The notes beneath the pieces were generated by a model. It was not told where the DNA came from. It did no database searches and saw only the letters and a list, made by a program, of their open reading frames with translations. From CAWABB01 sp963701735 (GTDB lineage: Bacteria > Bacteroidota > Ignavibacteria > UBA10030 > UBA6906), in assembly GCA_963701735.1 (NCBI GenBank), contig CAVPBI010000032.1:124001-188000 (forward strand): 64,000 nucleotides of DNA, given 5' to 3'. Positions 8,436-17,340 of the stretch are shown here, in pieces (the stretch's first letter is position 1; every line of letters begins with the position of its first letter). The position numbers and the translations under genes are program-made.

Positions 8436-9345
8436 CTGGTCGCACACCTCCGTGCGTGGGAGCGGCACCGGGTCAGGTTCGGCCTGACATCCTGGGCGAT
8501 CCCGGGTGGGATCGGGACGCAGAATGAAAGGGAAGATGGGACCGCCCGGGAGTGTGCGAGGTCCTACGCTCAAGGAGTATGCGCAGGTATTTCGGGCCGG
8601 GTGCATCGACTGCGGTCCGGACGGCCTGTCGCTGTCCGCGACGATGCGACACGATGCGGAACAGGTCCCGCAGGGGTTTGCCTTCACGGTGATGCTGTCG
8701 GATGACACGCTGGCCTACCGGTTTCCGTACGGGCATCCCGACCGTGGCTGGCGGGGCGAACTCAATCCCGGTTTTCTGGATCCCTGTCCACTGCAAGAGC
8801 GCATGTGTGCGGCGCTGGCAGGGCTGGACGGCACGCTGGAGATGGTGGTGCTGCAGATGCAGCCGGTCTATCGCACGGAGGAGCTGCGGGCACCGGAGTT
8901 TGTCGGCCGGCTCGACCGCTTCCTGGGGGGGCTCCCCCGCGCGTACCGGTACGCGGTGGATCTCCGCACGCCCGCGTTCAACGTGCCCGAGTACCGCGCC
9001 TGCCTGCGCGACTACGGCGTCGCACACCTGCTGCATCACACGCCACACCTCCCGCATCAATCTTCGGATGCACCTTCACTGATCGATCAGCTTCTCACTC
9101 CGGGAATCCTCTCCGCGCCGTTCTGCGTGGCGCGCGTCCATGCAGGGCCCGGGCGGAATCACGATGACGACGATGAGGCGCTGGCGCTCGGACTCCACGA
9201 ACTCGTCCGCGCGTGCGGGGATGAGGGTGCGGCGCTGACCGTGCTCATCGACGGTGAAGCGCCAACTCCCGTCCTGACACGCCTGCTGCATTCGTTGGAT
9301 GGAGAGCTGGCACGGCGGTCGCCGCTTCGCCGGAGGGCGGCGTGA
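8436..9345 (+). CDS. Divergent DUF72-like protein in the cassette, one frame shift
   Basis: The N-terminal hallmark VRFGLTSWAIPG appears in one frame at about 8478-8513. The rest continues in the next frame from about 8515: LKEYAQVFRAGCIDCGPDG, then FVGRLDRFLGGLPRAYRYAV, DLRTPAFN and YGVAHLLHH. This order matches the DUF72 barrel (compare YAVEIRNSEF in the gene at 4779). The shift fits one extra base in the GGGTGGGATCGGG stretch. No ATG is available, and the start given is a CTG chosen as a placeholder. The usual Tyr-Val-Asn-Asn segment near the C-terminus is replaced by LTVLIDGEAPTP, so it may lack the activity of classical members. A run of five Asp/His residues at about 9162-9176 is unusual. 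Confidence 0.65.
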
Positions 9346-9600
9346 GATACCGGAGGGGGGGAAGAAGGAAGGAGCGGACAGAGAGGAAGAATGGGTGGCG
9401 GTAGAGGGGCTGCAGAAGGAGCGATTGGAGGCGAATGGGCGGGAGGAGCAGGGAGAGCAGGGGGAAGGAACAGGGGGAGGGAGTAAGAGGGAAGGAACAG
9501 AATGTGCAGAGGGGATGATGGACCAGAGGGGACAAAAGAAGCAGAAGTGGCAGATAGAGAGCGGGAGGCGGAGGGAGGAGAGGGAACCTCAAGGGCAGGG
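9346..9600 (+). other. Purine-rich (G/A) non-coding tract
   Basis: For about 255 bases the plus strand is almost all G and A (blocks such as GGGGGGAAGAAGGAAGGAG and GGGGGAAGGAACAGGGGGAGG). This separates the DUF72-like gene from the RecA-fold gene. Every plus-strand frame is largely open here only because purine codons rarely make stops; the encoded Glu/Gly/Arg string is not protein-like. The tract could form triplex or G-quadruplex structures or slow transcription, but nothing in the sequence proves a role. Confidence 0.6.
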
Positions 9601-9631
9601 CCGCACGGCGGTCGTTCCCTACACTACCATC

Positions 9632-10240
9632 GTGCAGCAATTCAACGCTGCACCTCCGGGCAAACTCTACATGCTCCACGGCAGCGAGCGCGTTTTCCGT
9701 CTCTCGCTGGCCGCCGCGTCGCAGGCGCTCGTGACGGGCGTGCCCATGACGGTGGTGGACGGCGCGAACCGGTTCGACGCCTACTTCGTCGCGGAGTTCG
9801 CGCGGAGGTTCACCTCCGCAGGTGCGGGGCGGCGCATCTCGCCGGAAGAGCTGCTCGAGCGCATCTACGTCTCGCGGGCGTTCACCTGCTATCAGATGGA
9901 GGCGCTCATCACCGACCGGCTTCCGGCCTTCCTCACGCTGTCACGCTCACCCGTGGCGATCATCTTCGGATTGCTTGACACGTTTTACGACGACCAGGCG
10001 CCAATGTTCGAGGTACGCAACAGCCTGCGGCGGATCGTGGCCGTGCTCCAGAGATTGAAGCGCGGGGGGACGTCGGTCCTGCTTGCATCCGTGACCGCAC
10101 GGACCGTCCCGCCCGAGCGCCGCGAGCTGCAGGGGGCCCTGCAAACCTCAATGGACAAGGTGTACATGGTAGAAGAAGAGGGCCGGGAGCAGAAACCACT
10201 GAAGACAGGTCCGACGGGCCGGTGGCCGGCGCGGCACTAG
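9632..10240 (+). CDS. RecA-fold protein with degenerate P-loop (ImuA-analogue candidate)
   Basis: From a GTG at 9632 the product (202 residues) reads PPGKLYMLHGSERVFRLSLA at the place where RecA/RadA proteins have their Walker A loop. Here HGSERVF replaces GxxxxGKT, so the lysine is missing. A hydrophobic strand ending in Asp (PVAIIFGLLDTFYDD) fits a Walker B strand, and the segment ending LKRGGTSVLLAS fits the next core strand. This is the pattern of catalytically dead RecA-like partners such as ImuA or SulA. It lies between a Y-family and a B-family polymerase gene, which supports a scaffolding role in lesion bypass. The assignment rests on fold pattern only. Confidence 0.55.
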   Translation: MQQFNAAPPGKLYMLHGSERVFRLSLAAASQALVTGVPMTVVDGANRFDAYFVAEFARRFTSAGAGRRISPEELLERIYVSRAFTCYQMEALITDRLPAFLTLSRSPVAIIFGLLDTFYDDQAPMFEVRNSLRRIVAVLQRLKRGGTSVLLASVTARTVPPERRELQGALQTSMDKVYMVEEEGREQKPLKTGPTGRWPARH

Positions 10241-10283
10241 CCGCGCCGTATCATCGCATCCCCGGGACCCGGGAGGGAACACC

Positions 10284-10637
10284 ATGGGACGCACAGTACC
10301 GACATTCACGATGGTTATTCAGCAGGAAATGGACAGCTGGTCAAAGTTCCGGCGGGGATTGCGGCGCGAAGACCAGGAGGCGCTGGATGATCTGTTCCGG
10401 GCGGCGCGGCTGCAGCTGGCGGGGAGCGCCTACGCCGCCCGTCCGATCCCGTTCGAGAGCATCGCGATGTCCATGCTGCTGGCGCAGCACCGGACGATCC
10501 GGCGGCTTGAGCAACTCACGCAGCAGCTTGCGGAACGGGTCCAGAAACTGGAGGGGGGAAAGCATGAAGGAGAGCCAACCTTCGGTGCTGATGCAGCGGG
10601 GCCCGGGGACACGCCGAATCATCGGATGGCTGTTTGA
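10284..10637 (+). CDS. Small helical protein between RecA-fold and PolB genes
   Basis: The 117-residue product is predicted mostly helical: IQQEMDSWSKFRRGL, QEALDDLFRAARLQLAG and a C-terminal heptad-like helix (HRTIRRLEQLTQQLAERVQ) that could form a coiled coil. The last 74 bases overlap the start of the PolB gene in another frame. Either the overlap is real and couples translation, or the C-terminal 25 residues are the product of an unnoticed frame error. No family is recognised. Its fixed place just upstream of a polymerase suggests an accessory or assembly role, which is inference. Confidence 0.55.
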   Translation: MGRTVPTFTMVIQQEMDSWSKFRRGLRREDQEALDDLFRAARLQLAGSAYAARPIPFESIAMSMLLAQHRTIRRLEQLTQQLAERVQKLEGGKHEGEPTFGADAAGPGDTPNHRMAV

Positions 10638-12908
10638 TCTCTACCCGTCGGCCGAAGGGATCACGCTGTGGATCGTGGACGAGGAGGGGAAGCAGCACCG
10701 CTGCAGCACGCCCTTCACCCCCTCGTTCTTCATGCACGTTGCGGAAGCCGATGCGGCAAAGGTAGCCGCGCTCACCGGCTCCCTCCCGATGAAGGTGACG
10801 TTCGAGTGGTCCCGCCAGCGTGAAATCTACTCGAACCAGGAGTGGACCGTCCTCCGCGTCCGCGTGCACGACACGCGCGGGCACCTGGGCGTGGTGAAGC
10901 GGCTCGAGCGCCACTTTCCCGCACTACGTCTTCTTCAATTCCGACATCCCATCGCAACAACTCTTTCTGTACGAGACCGGGCTCTTTCCGCTGGCGCGCG
11001 GCGAGTACGAGATCACGCAGGACGGACTGCTTGCCGGCTGGACGCTGGCCGACACTCCGGATGCCGTGGAATACTCGATGCCGCCGCTTACGACGATGGT
11101 CCTCCGCAACCGCGCCGACTTCGTCTCGCCCAAGTACCGGAAGACCTACCAGCTCGAGGTGGCGTATGACGGGCGGACGTTTGAACTGGAGCAGGAGGAA
11201 CCCGCTGCGCTGCTGGAGGGGCTGAACCGACACCTGCAGTGCGTGTGACCCGGACATCATCCTCACGCAGTACGGCGACGCTGTGCTCTTGCCGATGCTG
11301 GCGCGCCTGGCGGCGGATGAACAGGTCCCGCTGCAGCTGAACCGCGATGACCGCGCGGGATATTTCACCACCAACGCCTCAAGCTACTTCACGTACGGCA
11401 GGATCGTCCACAAGGACGGCGCCTTCGAGCTCGCGGGCCGGTGGCACCTGGACACGGAGAACTCGTTCATGATGGGCGAGGCGAGCCTCGAGGGCGTGGC
11501 CGAGATCGCGCGCATGACGCAGCTTCCCGTGCAGCACCAGTCGCGCTCCACGATCGGCTCGGCCCTCTCCTCCATGCAACTCTCGTGGGCGATGCGGCAC
11601 AACTACCTGATCCCTGCGAAGAAGCGGGAACCGGAGGCGTTCAAGTCGGCGGCCACGTTCTGCTCGCCGACCGCGGCGGACTCATCTTCCAGCCCGTCAT
11701 GGGATATCACGAACAGATCGCGGAGCTGGACTTCGTTTCGATGTATCCGACGATCATGGTGGAGCACAACGTGTCGCCCGAGACCGTCAACTGCCGGTGC
11801 TGCGACAACCGCGCGGTTCCGGAGCTCGGGTATTCGATCTGCGAGCGGCGCGAGGGGATCGTCCCGGCCACGCTGCGGGCGGTGGTGCGGAAACGGGGAC
11901 TGTACAAAAAGCAGAAGAAGCAGCTCAAAGCTGCGGGCGATCCACGATGGACGCTGTACGACCGGCGGCAGAACGCGCTGAAGTGGATGCTCGTGACCTG
12001 CTTCGGATACCTGGGGTATAAGAACGCGCGGTTCGGGCGGATCGAGGCGCACGAATCGGTCAACGCCTACTCGCGCGACGCGATCCTCCAGGCAAAAGAG
12101 CTGGCGGAGCAGGCGGGGTACACGTTCATTCATGCGATCGTAGACTGCATGTGGATCAAGAAGGAAGGCGCGACGGTCGCCGACTACGAGCGGCTTGCGG
12201 CCGAGGTCAGCAAGGCCGCGGGCATCGACATCTCCCTGGAAGGGATTTACCGGTGGATTCTCTTTCCGGCGTCGAAGATGGATCCGCGGATCCCGACGGC
12301 GAACAAGTATGTCGGCTGGTATGAATCGAACGATATCAAGATCCGCGGCGTTGAAATGCGCCGGCGCGACACGCCCGTGTTCATCAAGCGGATGCAGGGG
12401 GAGATGCTGCAGATTCTCGGGCGGGCGCAGTCGGTCGCGGACGTGGAGCAGCTTGTTCCCGGAGGTGCTGGCGAAGGCGGAGGAGCACATCGGACGGCTC
12501 GTGAGCGGTCAGGCGGACCCGATGGAACTGGTGGTCCGCCGGCACATCACGCGCGAACCGGACGAGTACGCAAACCGGAGCGCGTCGGCGGAGGTGGCGA
12601 AGGCCCTGCAGGAGACCGGCATCACGCTCGCCCCGGGTGAGATGATCGAGTACGTGATCGTGGACGCGAGCGGAAAGCGGAAGCCGGAGAAGGCCCGGCC
12701 GCTGGCCCTCTATTCCATGGATGACGGGTATGACATCGCCGCGTACCTGACCATGGCGTTGAAGGCCGTTGAGACGCTGCTCCTGCCGTTCGGGTACGAC
12801 CTTGCGACGCTTGAAGCTCGGTTCGCTCCTCCTGCTGTGGTCCGGTCAAAGCGTCCGCCCCGCGATCCGGACCAGGGGCTTCTGTTCGAATACCCGGACG
12901 TAGCGTGA
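10564..12908 (+). CDS. B-family DNA polymerase with disrupted active site, four frame shifts
   Basis: The ATG at 10564 follows GGAGGGGGG. The frame changes near 10925, 11245, 11660 and 12460; joined, the pieces give about 780 residues. Polymerase motif A is present (ELDFVSMYPTIM), as is motif B (ALKWMLVTCFGYLGYKNARFG region, with the catalytic Lys). Motif C reads HAIVDCMWI instead of the usual YGDTDS, so the second metal-binding Asp is replaced by Met. In the exonuclease domain, the expected DIE of Exo I appears as VLRN and the Exo II region reads ILTQYGDAV. Both active sites therefore look inactivated. This matches what I recall of the archaeal PolB2/Dpo2 group, some members of which act in damage tolerance. 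It ends the cassette. Confidence 0.8.
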
Positions 12909-12979
12909 GAGATGTGTGCATTCCGAGCCCGAATAGCCGCGTCTACCATGTCACCCCGCACGTTCGGTGACGTCCGCGC

Positions 12980-13009
12980 TTGACATCGCGGAGGTCCTCG
13001 CCATATTAA
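12980..13009 (+). promoter_or_regulatory. Promoter candidate before the first T9SS cargo gene
   Basis: TTGACA at 12980-12985 is followed after 18 bp by TATTAA (13004-13009), four of six consensus bases. It lies between the end of the PolB gene and the first secreted-protein gene. An AGGAGG at about 13029 precedes an ATG at 13040, whose frame closes after 29 codons. Confidence 0.45.
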
Positions 13010-13185
13010 GAGTGGTAAGCAACATTGCAGGAGGCAGCCATGCGATGCCGATCCAGGGCAATTCCTGTTCTTCCTCGATCGCGAAGCCTCTCCCTCCGGA
13101 CGAATCCGGAAGCGACTGCGCAGCGGTGACCTCACAATGCCCGAACCGAGGGCAGGGCGGTTTGGCCTTGCGAAGGGAGATTCAT

Positions 13186-16100
13186 GTGCATCCCAATCTA
13201 AGACCGCTCCGACTTATCGTTCTTCTGCTCATAGCGCTACCCACCGTTGCGGAGGACCACAGTCTCCAGGCACAGTCGCCGGCGCGGCTCAAGTCCTCGA
13301 GTGGAAGCAACTCGACGTCAACCAGGTCAACTGCACGATAGCCTCGGACGGCCCCTACGCCGACGATCGACGGACCGGGAGCGCAGGGTTCGAATGGCCC
13401 AAGGGGTCGGGCAAGACTGCAATCTTTACCGCAGGGATTTGGGTGGTCGGGATTCACCAGCCGACACAGCTCCTCCGTACTGCCAAAATGGAGTACTCCA
13501 CGGAATATCAGCCCGGACCCCTCCTCGAACCCTTCAACACCTCGACCAACGACGATGCCGGCCCGGTGTCGAGAGCCGACGATCCCCGATACAGGCTGTA
13601 CAAGATTGACCGGGCGGACACGCTGGCAGCGGACTACATCGAGTGGCCGGGAGATCTCGGTGCGCCCTATCTCGATGTGAATCATAATGGTCAGTGGGAT
13701 CAAGGGATCGATAAGCCGGAGTTCTACGGCGATCAACAGGTATGGACCGTCCTGAACGATGTGAACAACGAGAAACATCGGGTGTTCGGTGCGACGCCTC
13801 CCATGGGTATTGAAGTGCGGGCGCTCTATTGGGCCTCTTCCGCCTCAGATGCTCTGGATAGGACCATGTTCATCCGCTGGACGATCATCAATAAGAGCGA
13901 TGCGGATTACGATTCGCTCTACGTGGGACTCTGGAGCGATATCGACCTCGGGAATGCATTCGATGATTTGCCCGGTTGTGACACCTCGCTCGCATTCGGG
14001 TATGTCTACAATGGAGACGATGACGATGAGTACGCGTATGGGTACGGTTCCCCGCCGCCGGCTTTGGGATCGGTGCTTTTGCGGGGCCCCGTTGTCCGGG
14101 GAGAGGCCGATGACAGCGCGATGGTGGGAAACACCTGGCGGCGGGGATTCAGGCACCTTTCTCCGAGCTCAATCATCACTCCGGGCAAGACGTGTTGTTT
14201 CCCGCAAATTCAGGATCCGCCTGATGGATCGCCGGAGCACGCGTCGATTTCGTATGATTACCTGAAAGGGTTGATGGGCACGGTCCATCAACCGCTGGTC
14301 CGGCAGGATGGCTCGGTCTCCCTGTTCTGGTTTTCCGGCGACCCCGTGAACGGCACGGGCTACCTTCCCGAGAACTTCCCGATTGGTCGTTTCCCACCGA
14401 GTGATCTCCGGATACTCGTCAATGCGGGCCCATGTGCGCTTGCCCGTGGAGACACCCAGGAGGTGGTCGGGGCTTGTGTGATCTCTCAAGGTATTGATCG
14501 CCTGCAAAGCGTTTCGCTCTTGAAGAGAGACGTCGCGCGGGTCAGGGATTTCTATGATGGTGGGACAGACACGACGGTCCGCGTCTTTCCGTATGTGAAC
14601 CTGACCCCCAGTGGCCTTCCCAAACTCTCGGCCAAGGTTCTCCTTGCGACGTCAAACGTGACCCGCGCGTGGGCTTCCCTCGTTTCGCAGGACTCGTCAC
14701 AGGCATACAGTCTGGAACTGTATGATGACGGGTTGCATGATGACGGGCCGGCCGGCGACGGGGTGTTCGGCGATCGCCCGTTCGAAATCGTCCAAACCCA
14801 GGCGCCGTTACGCGTTGACGTCACATGCCAGACAACTCAAGGCGATACCCGCTTTTTTTCTCCGATCCTCGGGCCGCTTCCCACCATCACCCGCCTCGAG
14901 ACGGTCAACCTCAGAGTGCTTGCGGACTCGCTCAACCCTGATGGCGTGATTTCACAGGGAGATGTTGCCCACATCACATGTGACCTCGTCAACTCGAACG
15001 GAATTCCGATTGACAGCGTCATCATCACCCCGATTTCCGCCGATGACGTGCTTGTGCGGGATTCGGTGCGCATTTCAAGGATTCCTGCACTTGCGACGGC
15101 GCAGAGTGCAGGCAGTTCATCGAGCTCATCATCCCGGACAACGCGCCGGTCGGCTGCTGCAAGAGGCTGATTCTCTCGATCCGTGAGCGCCTCTACAAGT
15201 CGACCTGGAAGGACACGCTGGTCTTCGACATCGCGCAATACGTCTTCAATCCGCTGGTGTCGGTAACCGAGCACATCGAGGGCCCCGCACAGGGAGCATT
15301 CGGGTATAGAATCGAGGACGCCCGGCAGTTGACGGACCATGAGTACCGGATCACTATTCCTGCGCCCGATCGGATTACGTTAATAGACTACACAGGCGGT
15401 GACACGCTCCTTGCGAACCATTGGTCCCCCGCTGACGAATGGGGAACAAACATGCCTCTGACGGACGGGTTCCGGCTCACCACAGGGACCACACAGAGGT
15501 CGAACGGTCAGATCCTCGGCGTGTACGAGGTACGAGGGCCGGGGGGAGCCCCGGTTGCGCCGTCACCCGGACAACCGACGAGTGATCCGGGGCGCGACGT
15601 CTTTATGAAGCCCAATTCCACGGACCAATGGTCGATCATCAATGCTCCGCCTGCGCCTCCGTCAGTCCGGTATCTGAATTCGTTCTATCCAGCGGTGCCA
15701 AATTCCCGAAGCGATCACGAACTCAGGTTTACGTTCGGTGGAAGCGAGTACTACCTGGGGCCGAGCAAAGACTCGCTGCTGGTGAAAGCGACCGGAAGGC
15801 TTTCTGTTGAAACCTGGGACATCGGAGAGCCGGGTTCTGATGCGGTCAATCACGTCAGGCTCGTTCCCCGCATTGTCGACATGAACGGTAATGGGTCGTG
15901 GGATGTTTCCCCGGACTCGACGATCAGCGAGCCCCTGTACACGACGACGGTGCCGGCGTACCTTGAGCCACTTCCTGATCCGTCGCCGTTCCTGTTTGCC
16001 GGGCGATTCAGGGTCGGGAACATAACGTTCTACAGAGGGCCCGCGGGAAGTTTCTCGATCCCCGCGGAGGGGACCGTCGTGCGTTTGGTGGTGTCGCGGA

Positions 16101-16483
16101 CGCCAGTTTCAGGGGATGTGTACACATTGACACCCATGCAGTTGCTGCCGGTGGAGAGTGCCCGGGGTCTCCCATCGGATTTTGCACTTCTGCAAAATTA
16201 TCCCAACCCGTTCAATCCGACCACCGTCGTGAGGTATCAACTGCCCGTGGTCAGCGATGTGCGGCTGGTCGTCTACGATCTCCTCGGCCGCGAGGTAGCG
16301 GTGCTGGTGGACGAGAAGAAAGCGCCGGGGAGCTATGAGGTCACGTTCGACGCTTTGGGTCTCGCCAGCGGGATGTATCTTTACCGTCTGTGGGTTCGCC
16401 CTCTGGACTCCGCCTTCGGGCGGGACTCCAAGAGCGGAGCGGGGGAATTCGTGCAAACGAAGAGGTTGCTGCTGTTGAAATAG
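13186..16483 (+). CDS. Large T9SS-secreted protein 1 (NPFNP sorting domain), two frame shifts
   Basis: A GTG at 13186 behind AAGGGAG opens a signal peptide (LRLIVLLLIALPTVA). The frame shifts near 13300 into the long body, which begins EWKQLDVNQVNC, and again near 15115; in both cases the arithmetic fits one missing base. The body contains Asp/Gly-rich, beta-sandwich-like segments (FEWPKGSGKTAIFTAGIW, GIEVRALYW, GLWSDIDLG) and repeats the order seen in its two downstream paralogues. The C-terminal 85 residues are a type A Por-secretion sorting domain (NYPNPFNPTT, YDLLGREVAVLVD, GMYLYRL). The protein is thus expected outside the cell or on its surface via the type IX system. Substrate and role are unknown. 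A mobile element sits in its stop codon. Confidence 0.75.
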
Positions 16484-16497
16484 TATCACCTGATACC
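16483..16497 (+). repeat. Left terminal inverted repeat
   Basis: GTATCACCTGATACC is identical to the reverse complement of 18167-18181. It is itself palindromic around CC (GTATCA-CC-TGATAC). It overlaps a second palindrome, CACCTG-ATAC-CAGGTG (16487-16502), that is absent from the right end. Confidence 0.85.
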
Positions 16498-16533
16498 AGG
16501 TGTCGGTGGGTTTATAGTTTACGATCTCGTCTC

Positions 16534-17340
16534 TCAGGAGTCAAGCGGTACCAGGTCGAGGTACTGCTTGACGACTGAGGGAGCGAGACGGATGATACGG
16601 GAGATGACCTCGGGATCATCGAATTTGGTCGATAAGAGCCTGACGGATTCGAAGTCACGGATGTAGCGCTCCACGGCTTCTCTGGAGTGGTTGGTTTTCG
16701 TGCAAATGGTTGGTGTGAGATAGCCCTTGAGGTGAAGGGCAATGATCACACGTTTGTGCGTCTGGCCGCCGCCAATAAGCTGGATGTTGCCGCGAGTAGG
16801 GAGGGATCGGTTGTACAGATTCTGGTACTCGCGGACGCAGACTCCAACGGTGACGGTGGTGCTCGCCAGGAGAACGGCGAGATCGAGCTGAGAGAGCAGC
16901 GCCCCCTGGTCGTAGGCTTGGTGTGTCCAGCGCTCGATCTTCTTCATCTTGAGTTCGTGAGCGCCTACAGGGGTTTTCAGGCCTTCAATATCGTCGTCGG
17001 TGATCATGTCGAGGACCACCGGCTTGAGTCTGGTCTGGGCCATGGATTTGCCCTTCTTGGGGTACTCGTCGACTGGGACAGCATGCCAGACGATCTGTCC
17101 CTGCTTCAGGAACGAATTGTCCTTGTAGCGGTAGTACTGCTCGATGAGGGCGAGCAAATCATCGATGATGGCGGAGGCAGTGACAGCGCCCTTATCGTAG
17201 CCGTAATGGTTCAGGAAGCGGTCTAGGACGATGTGCTTCAGAGATTTGCCCTTCATGCGCTTGTACTCACGAAAGGCGTCGGCAGCAGGCGAATGATCGC
17301 GGGTGTCCCTGGGGATGAAGCGTAAGTTCTTTGCAATCAT
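16534..17340 (-). CDS. DUF1670-like HTH protein, second gene of the element
   Basis: The 268-residue protein begins at an ATG (17340) overlapping the stop of the first gene as ATGA. It has an N-terminal helical region (EYKRMKGKSLKHIVLDRFLN, YGYDKGAVTASAIIDDLLAL) and a middle segment. The C-terminal half has candidate helix-turn-helix units (LSQLDLAVLLASTTVTVGVC; NHSREAVERYIRDFESV). GGGQTHKRVIIALHLKGY matches GRGQTHKTQILELYLFGY of the first gene, so the two are paralogues. The resemblance to the DUF1670 family is from memory and is medium in strength. No catalytic transposase residues are seen. It probably binds the element's ends or acts with its partner. Confidence 0.65.
   Translation of the reverse strand: MIAKNLRFIPRDTRDHSPAADAFREYKRMKGKSLKHIVLDRFLNHYGYDKGAVTASAIIDDLLALIEQYYRYKDNSFLKQGQIVWHAVPVDEYPKKGKSMAQTRLKPVVLDMITDDDIEGLKTPVGAHELKMKKIERWTHQAYDQGALLSQLDLAVLLASTTVTVGVCVREYQNLYNRSLPTRGNIQLIGGGQTHKRVIIALHLKGYLTPTICTKTNHSREAVERYIRDFESVRLLSTKFDDPEVISRIIRLAPSVVKQYLDLVPLDS

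Noticed and set aside
9299..9631. N-terminal extension of the RecA-fold protein
   Set aside because: The frame is open only because of purine codons; the Glu/Gly/Arg string does not look like a domain.
13040..13129. A 29-codon frame behind AGGAGG before the first T9SS gene, as its true start or as a leader peptide
   Set aside because: The frame is Arg/Pro/Ser-rich with no signal peptide, and the GTG at 13186 gives a proper one; it may still be part of the untranslated leader.
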